The position numbers and the translations under genes are program-made. The notes under the pieces were generated by a model. That model did no database searches. It worked only from the letters and a program-made list of their open reading frames with translations, and had not been told where the DNA came from. This document shows, piece by piece, positions 5,197-7,022 of a DNA stretch of 7,022 nt. Source of the stretch: Burkholderiales bacterium. Its GTDB lineage: Bacteria; Pseudomonadota; Gammaproteobacteria; Burkholderiales; Burkholderiaceae_C. The stretch lies in contig JANXMO010000456.1 of assembly GCA_025354615.1 (NCBI GenBank), positions 1 to 7,022 of the forward strand. Reading direction: 5' to 3'. How positions within the stretch are numbered: position 1 is the first letter of the stretch; each line of letters starts with the position of its first letter.

Positions 5197-6399
5197 ATGC
5201 CCAAATACCTTTTTGGTAGCCACGCCTACTCGTCGGAGCACGAGGACTGGCCTCGCATCTTGCAAAAAGGCTACACCACAAAAGTGCGTCCTGTTTGCCT
5301 GTGTCATGCAGATGGCAACCGGCCGTCGCTTTACATTGCGCTCGCTCGGGGCCACTACCTTCTCAAACGGCTGCCCTATTCTGGACCTTTGCACGCGCCG
5401 TACTGCGAACACTATGAGCCTCCGCCCGAGCTGTCGGGCCTAGGTCAGGTGAGCGGCTCTGCAATCCGTGAGGAGGTCGAGTCACAAACAACCGTGCTTT
5501 CGCTGGAATTTGCGCTGACCAAGGGGCGGTCGCGTCAGCCCGGCATCGGCGCCGATCTCGAGCATGAAAGTGTGCGCAGCGACGGTGCAAAACTGACAAT
5601 GCGCGGCTTGCTGCACTTCTTGATGGACGATGCTGGTTTGACGCGCTGGACACCGGCGATGGCCGGACGTCGCTCCTGGTTTGTGGTTCGACGCGAGCTG
5701 CTGAAGGCGGCCAGTTCCAAATTGACCAAAGGCCAACCGCTCCCTGCGTTGCTCTATCTTCCAGAGAACTTCAGCGTTGACCGAGCCGATGAAATTCGTC
5801 AGCGCCAGCGCGAATCACTTGGCCGACTGGCCGAGTCAACTTCGGCCCGCATGATTGTGCTGGGCGAGGTCAAAGCGATCGAAAACGCGCGTTACGGCAA
5901 GTGCCTGATCGTCAAGCACATGCCGGACATGAAGCTGCTGATGACAGACGGTCTGCACAACCACTTGGTGTCGCGGTTCGATCATCAATTGCAACTGTGG
6001 AGCCAGCTCGAAGCGACGCATTTGATGTTGCTGGCCACTGTTTCGCGTTCAGCGCAAGGCGTGTTTTCGGTCGAAGCAGCGTGCTTGATGAACGTCAATG
6101 AGCACTGGATTCCGTTTGAGACGCTGTTTGAGTGGGAATTGCTGGACGCGCTGCACCGTGCTCAGCGCCGGTTCACCAAAGGTTTGCGCTACAACCTGCC
6201 GTTAAGCAAGCCGCTGGCTTGCGCTGTGCTGCAAGACACGGGTGAGGTTTCAACGGCGCTGTTTGTAGTGCCGCAGGATGCAAAGGGTGAATATGTCGCA
6301 GCTGTTTCCGAACTGGTGCAGCAGTCAAACTTGCAGGCATGGCAGTGGCGAGCTGGGTTGGGTGCAATGCCGGCGTTGCCACTGAATGGAGTCCCCTGA
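5197..6399 (+). CDS. DUF1173 family protein with N-terminal Cys/His cluster
   Basis: This 400-residue protein has no known function. The N-terminal segment RPVCLCHADGNRPSLYIA, then YLLKRLPYSGPLHAPYCEHYE, matches what I recall of the DUF1173 family found on plasmids and genomic islands of proteobacteria. Cys34, Cys36, His37, His66, Cys70 and His72 form a CxCH...HxxxCxH set that could bind a metal; this is inference. The middle has helices such as MRGLLHFLMDDAGLTRWTPAM and RRSWFVVRRELLKAA, a strand LPALLYLP, and the segment ARMIVLGEVKAIENARYG near residues 220-237. No signal peptide or membrane segment is seen, so it is probably cytoplasmic. The ATG at 5197 is the only good in-frame start; its ribosome binding site is weak (GGGG 7 nt before). 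It diverges from the small minus-strand gene by 11 bp and its stop overlaps the next start by one base. Confidence 0.8.
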   Translation: MPKYLFGSHAYSSEHEDWPRILQKGYTTKVRPVCLCHADGNRPSLYIALARGHYLLKRLPYSGPLHAPYCEHYEPPPELSGLGQVSGSAIREEVESQTTVLSLEFALTKGRSRQPGIGADLEHESVRSDGAKLTMRGLLHFLMDDAGLTRWTPAMAGRRSWFVVRRELLKAASSKLTKGQPLPALLYLPENFSVDRADEIRQRQRESLGRLAESTSARMIVLGEVKAIENARYGKCLIVKHMPDMKLLMTDGLHNHLVSRFDHQLQLWSQLEATHLMLLATVSRSAQGVFSVEAACLMNVNEHWIPFETLFEWELLDALHRAQRRFTKGLRYNLPLSKPLACAVLQDTGEVSTALFVVPQDAKGEYVAAVSELVQQSNLQAWQWRAGLGAMPALPLNGVP

Positions 6400-7022
6400 T
6401 GGATTTTCGATTTTTCTGTTTTTTCCTGTCTTTCCTGGCAATACCTGCCGTTGCAACCGCTGACGCTGGCGACAGCAACCCGTGGAAGCTGACAGTGGCC
6501 GACTATCGCTACAGCGACGGCTCCGACGGTCAGGACGTAAACCTCAGATGGCGACGCGAGGACACAAACATATGGGTCGGCGGCTATCACGACGGCGCAT
6601 TTGGAAGCCAGGCGCGCACGGGTTTCGACACTTCAATGGCGCTTGGAGGAGGTGCTTCTTTGCAAGCTTCACTGCAGGCCGCCTCTCGTGGATTTATTGG
6701 TGGAAGCCTTAACTTGCAAGTGGGTGACCCGTGGTTTGCGCTGGTGGGATGGGGCCGTACCAATCTCAAGCCGTATTTCAATTTGAATTTCGATCCCAAC
6801 GACGCCATCACGCTTGGTGGCGGGTGGCATGGTGAGGAAGGCCGCAGCGTTTCGCTTTCCGTCATCGCTGACGACCGCCTTCACACAGGCCAGAAAGACT
6901 GGCACCTCTCCGGCCGATGGCAGGTCGCAGCGGATGTGCGCATGACCTTGGACCTGCTGCGCAAGACAGGCCAGGGTGACAGCGGTTCGGTTCACGCGTG
7001 GGGTTTGAGCGCCACCCTGGAC
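6399..7022 (+). CDS. Secreted, probably outer-membrane beta-barrel protein (cut by window edge)
   Basis: The first 208 codons of a gene that runs off the right edge. The ATG at 6399 overlaps the DUF1173 stop (TGATG) and has GGAG 7 nt upstream, so the two are co-translated. The N-terminus MDFRFFCFFLSFLAIPAVATADAG is a signal peptide with likely cleavage after ATA or ADA (about residue 21-23); there is no lipobox Cys. The rest has no long hydrophobic helix but alternates short amphipathic strands rich in Gly and aromatic residues (WKLTVADYRYS, VNLRWRRE, IWVGGYHD, WFALVGWGR, ITLGGGWHG, VRMTLDLLRK), the pattern of an outer-membrane barrel. A specific family is not recognised. The product might be a porin-like or surface protein of the element, or help the neighbouring DUF1173 protein. 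Confidence 0.75.
   Translation, partial: MDFRFFCFFLSFLAIPAVATADAGDSNPWKLTVADYRYSDGSDGQDVNLRWRREDTNIWVGGYHDGAFGSQARTGFDTSMALGGGASLQASLQAASRGFIGGSLNLQVGDPWFALVGWGRTNLKPYFNLNFDPNDAITLGGGWHGEEGRSVSLSVIADDRLHTGQKDWHLSGRWQVAADVRMTLDLLRKTGQGDSGSVHAWGLSATLD

Noticed and set aside
5186..5281. Longer start (ATG at 5281) for the small minus-strand DNA-binding gene
   Set aside because: It would overlap the divergent DUF1173 gene by 85 bp, and the extra residues (Cys/Trp/Arg mixture) look like antisense of its N-terminus.

Overview
The window looks like part of a conjugative plasmid or integrative conjugative element from a high-GC proteobacterium. A betaproteobacterium of the Burkholderiales type is most likely, judged from codon usage and the gene families present; this is inference, because there is no rRNA or chromosomal marker. 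Almost all of it is coding, and it shows no insertion sequence, tRNA, rRNA or CRISPR array.

Region 1 (about 1-2803, minus strand) is the start of a P-type (VirB/D4-like) type IV secretion operon read right to left: virB1 (lytic transglycosylase), virB2 (pilin), virB3 (inner-membrane protein) and virB4 (ATPase, cut by the left window edge just after its Walker A motif). Gaps are 5-28 bp, so this is one transcription unit.

Region 2 (about 2795-3258) is the only long non-coding stretch. It lies between the virB operon and the rightward toxin-antitoxin operon and carries a 15-bp exact direct repeat, two perfect short palindromes and a 17-bp imperfect palindrome next to the antitoxin start. It looks like a divergent control region.

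Region 3 (3259-4862, plus strand) is a type II toxin-antitoxin pair: a ParD-like antitoxin and a zeta-family toxin, overlapping by 4 bp (GTGA). The toxin is about twice the size of a bare zeta domain. Its C-terminal half holds a segment resembling the plasmid KfrB domain followed by a helical tail.

Region 4 (4919-7022) has a small ribbon-helix-helix-like DNA-binding protein on the minus strand, divergent by only 11 bp from a DUF1173-type protein with a conserved-looking Cys/His cluster. The DUF1173 gene overlaps by 1 bp a secreted, probably outer-membrane beta-barrel protein that runs off the right edge.

Together these are transfer, maintenance and accessory genes of a mobile backbone. The least understood parts are the zeta/KfrB-like fusion, the DUF1173 plus exported-protein pair, and the control region.
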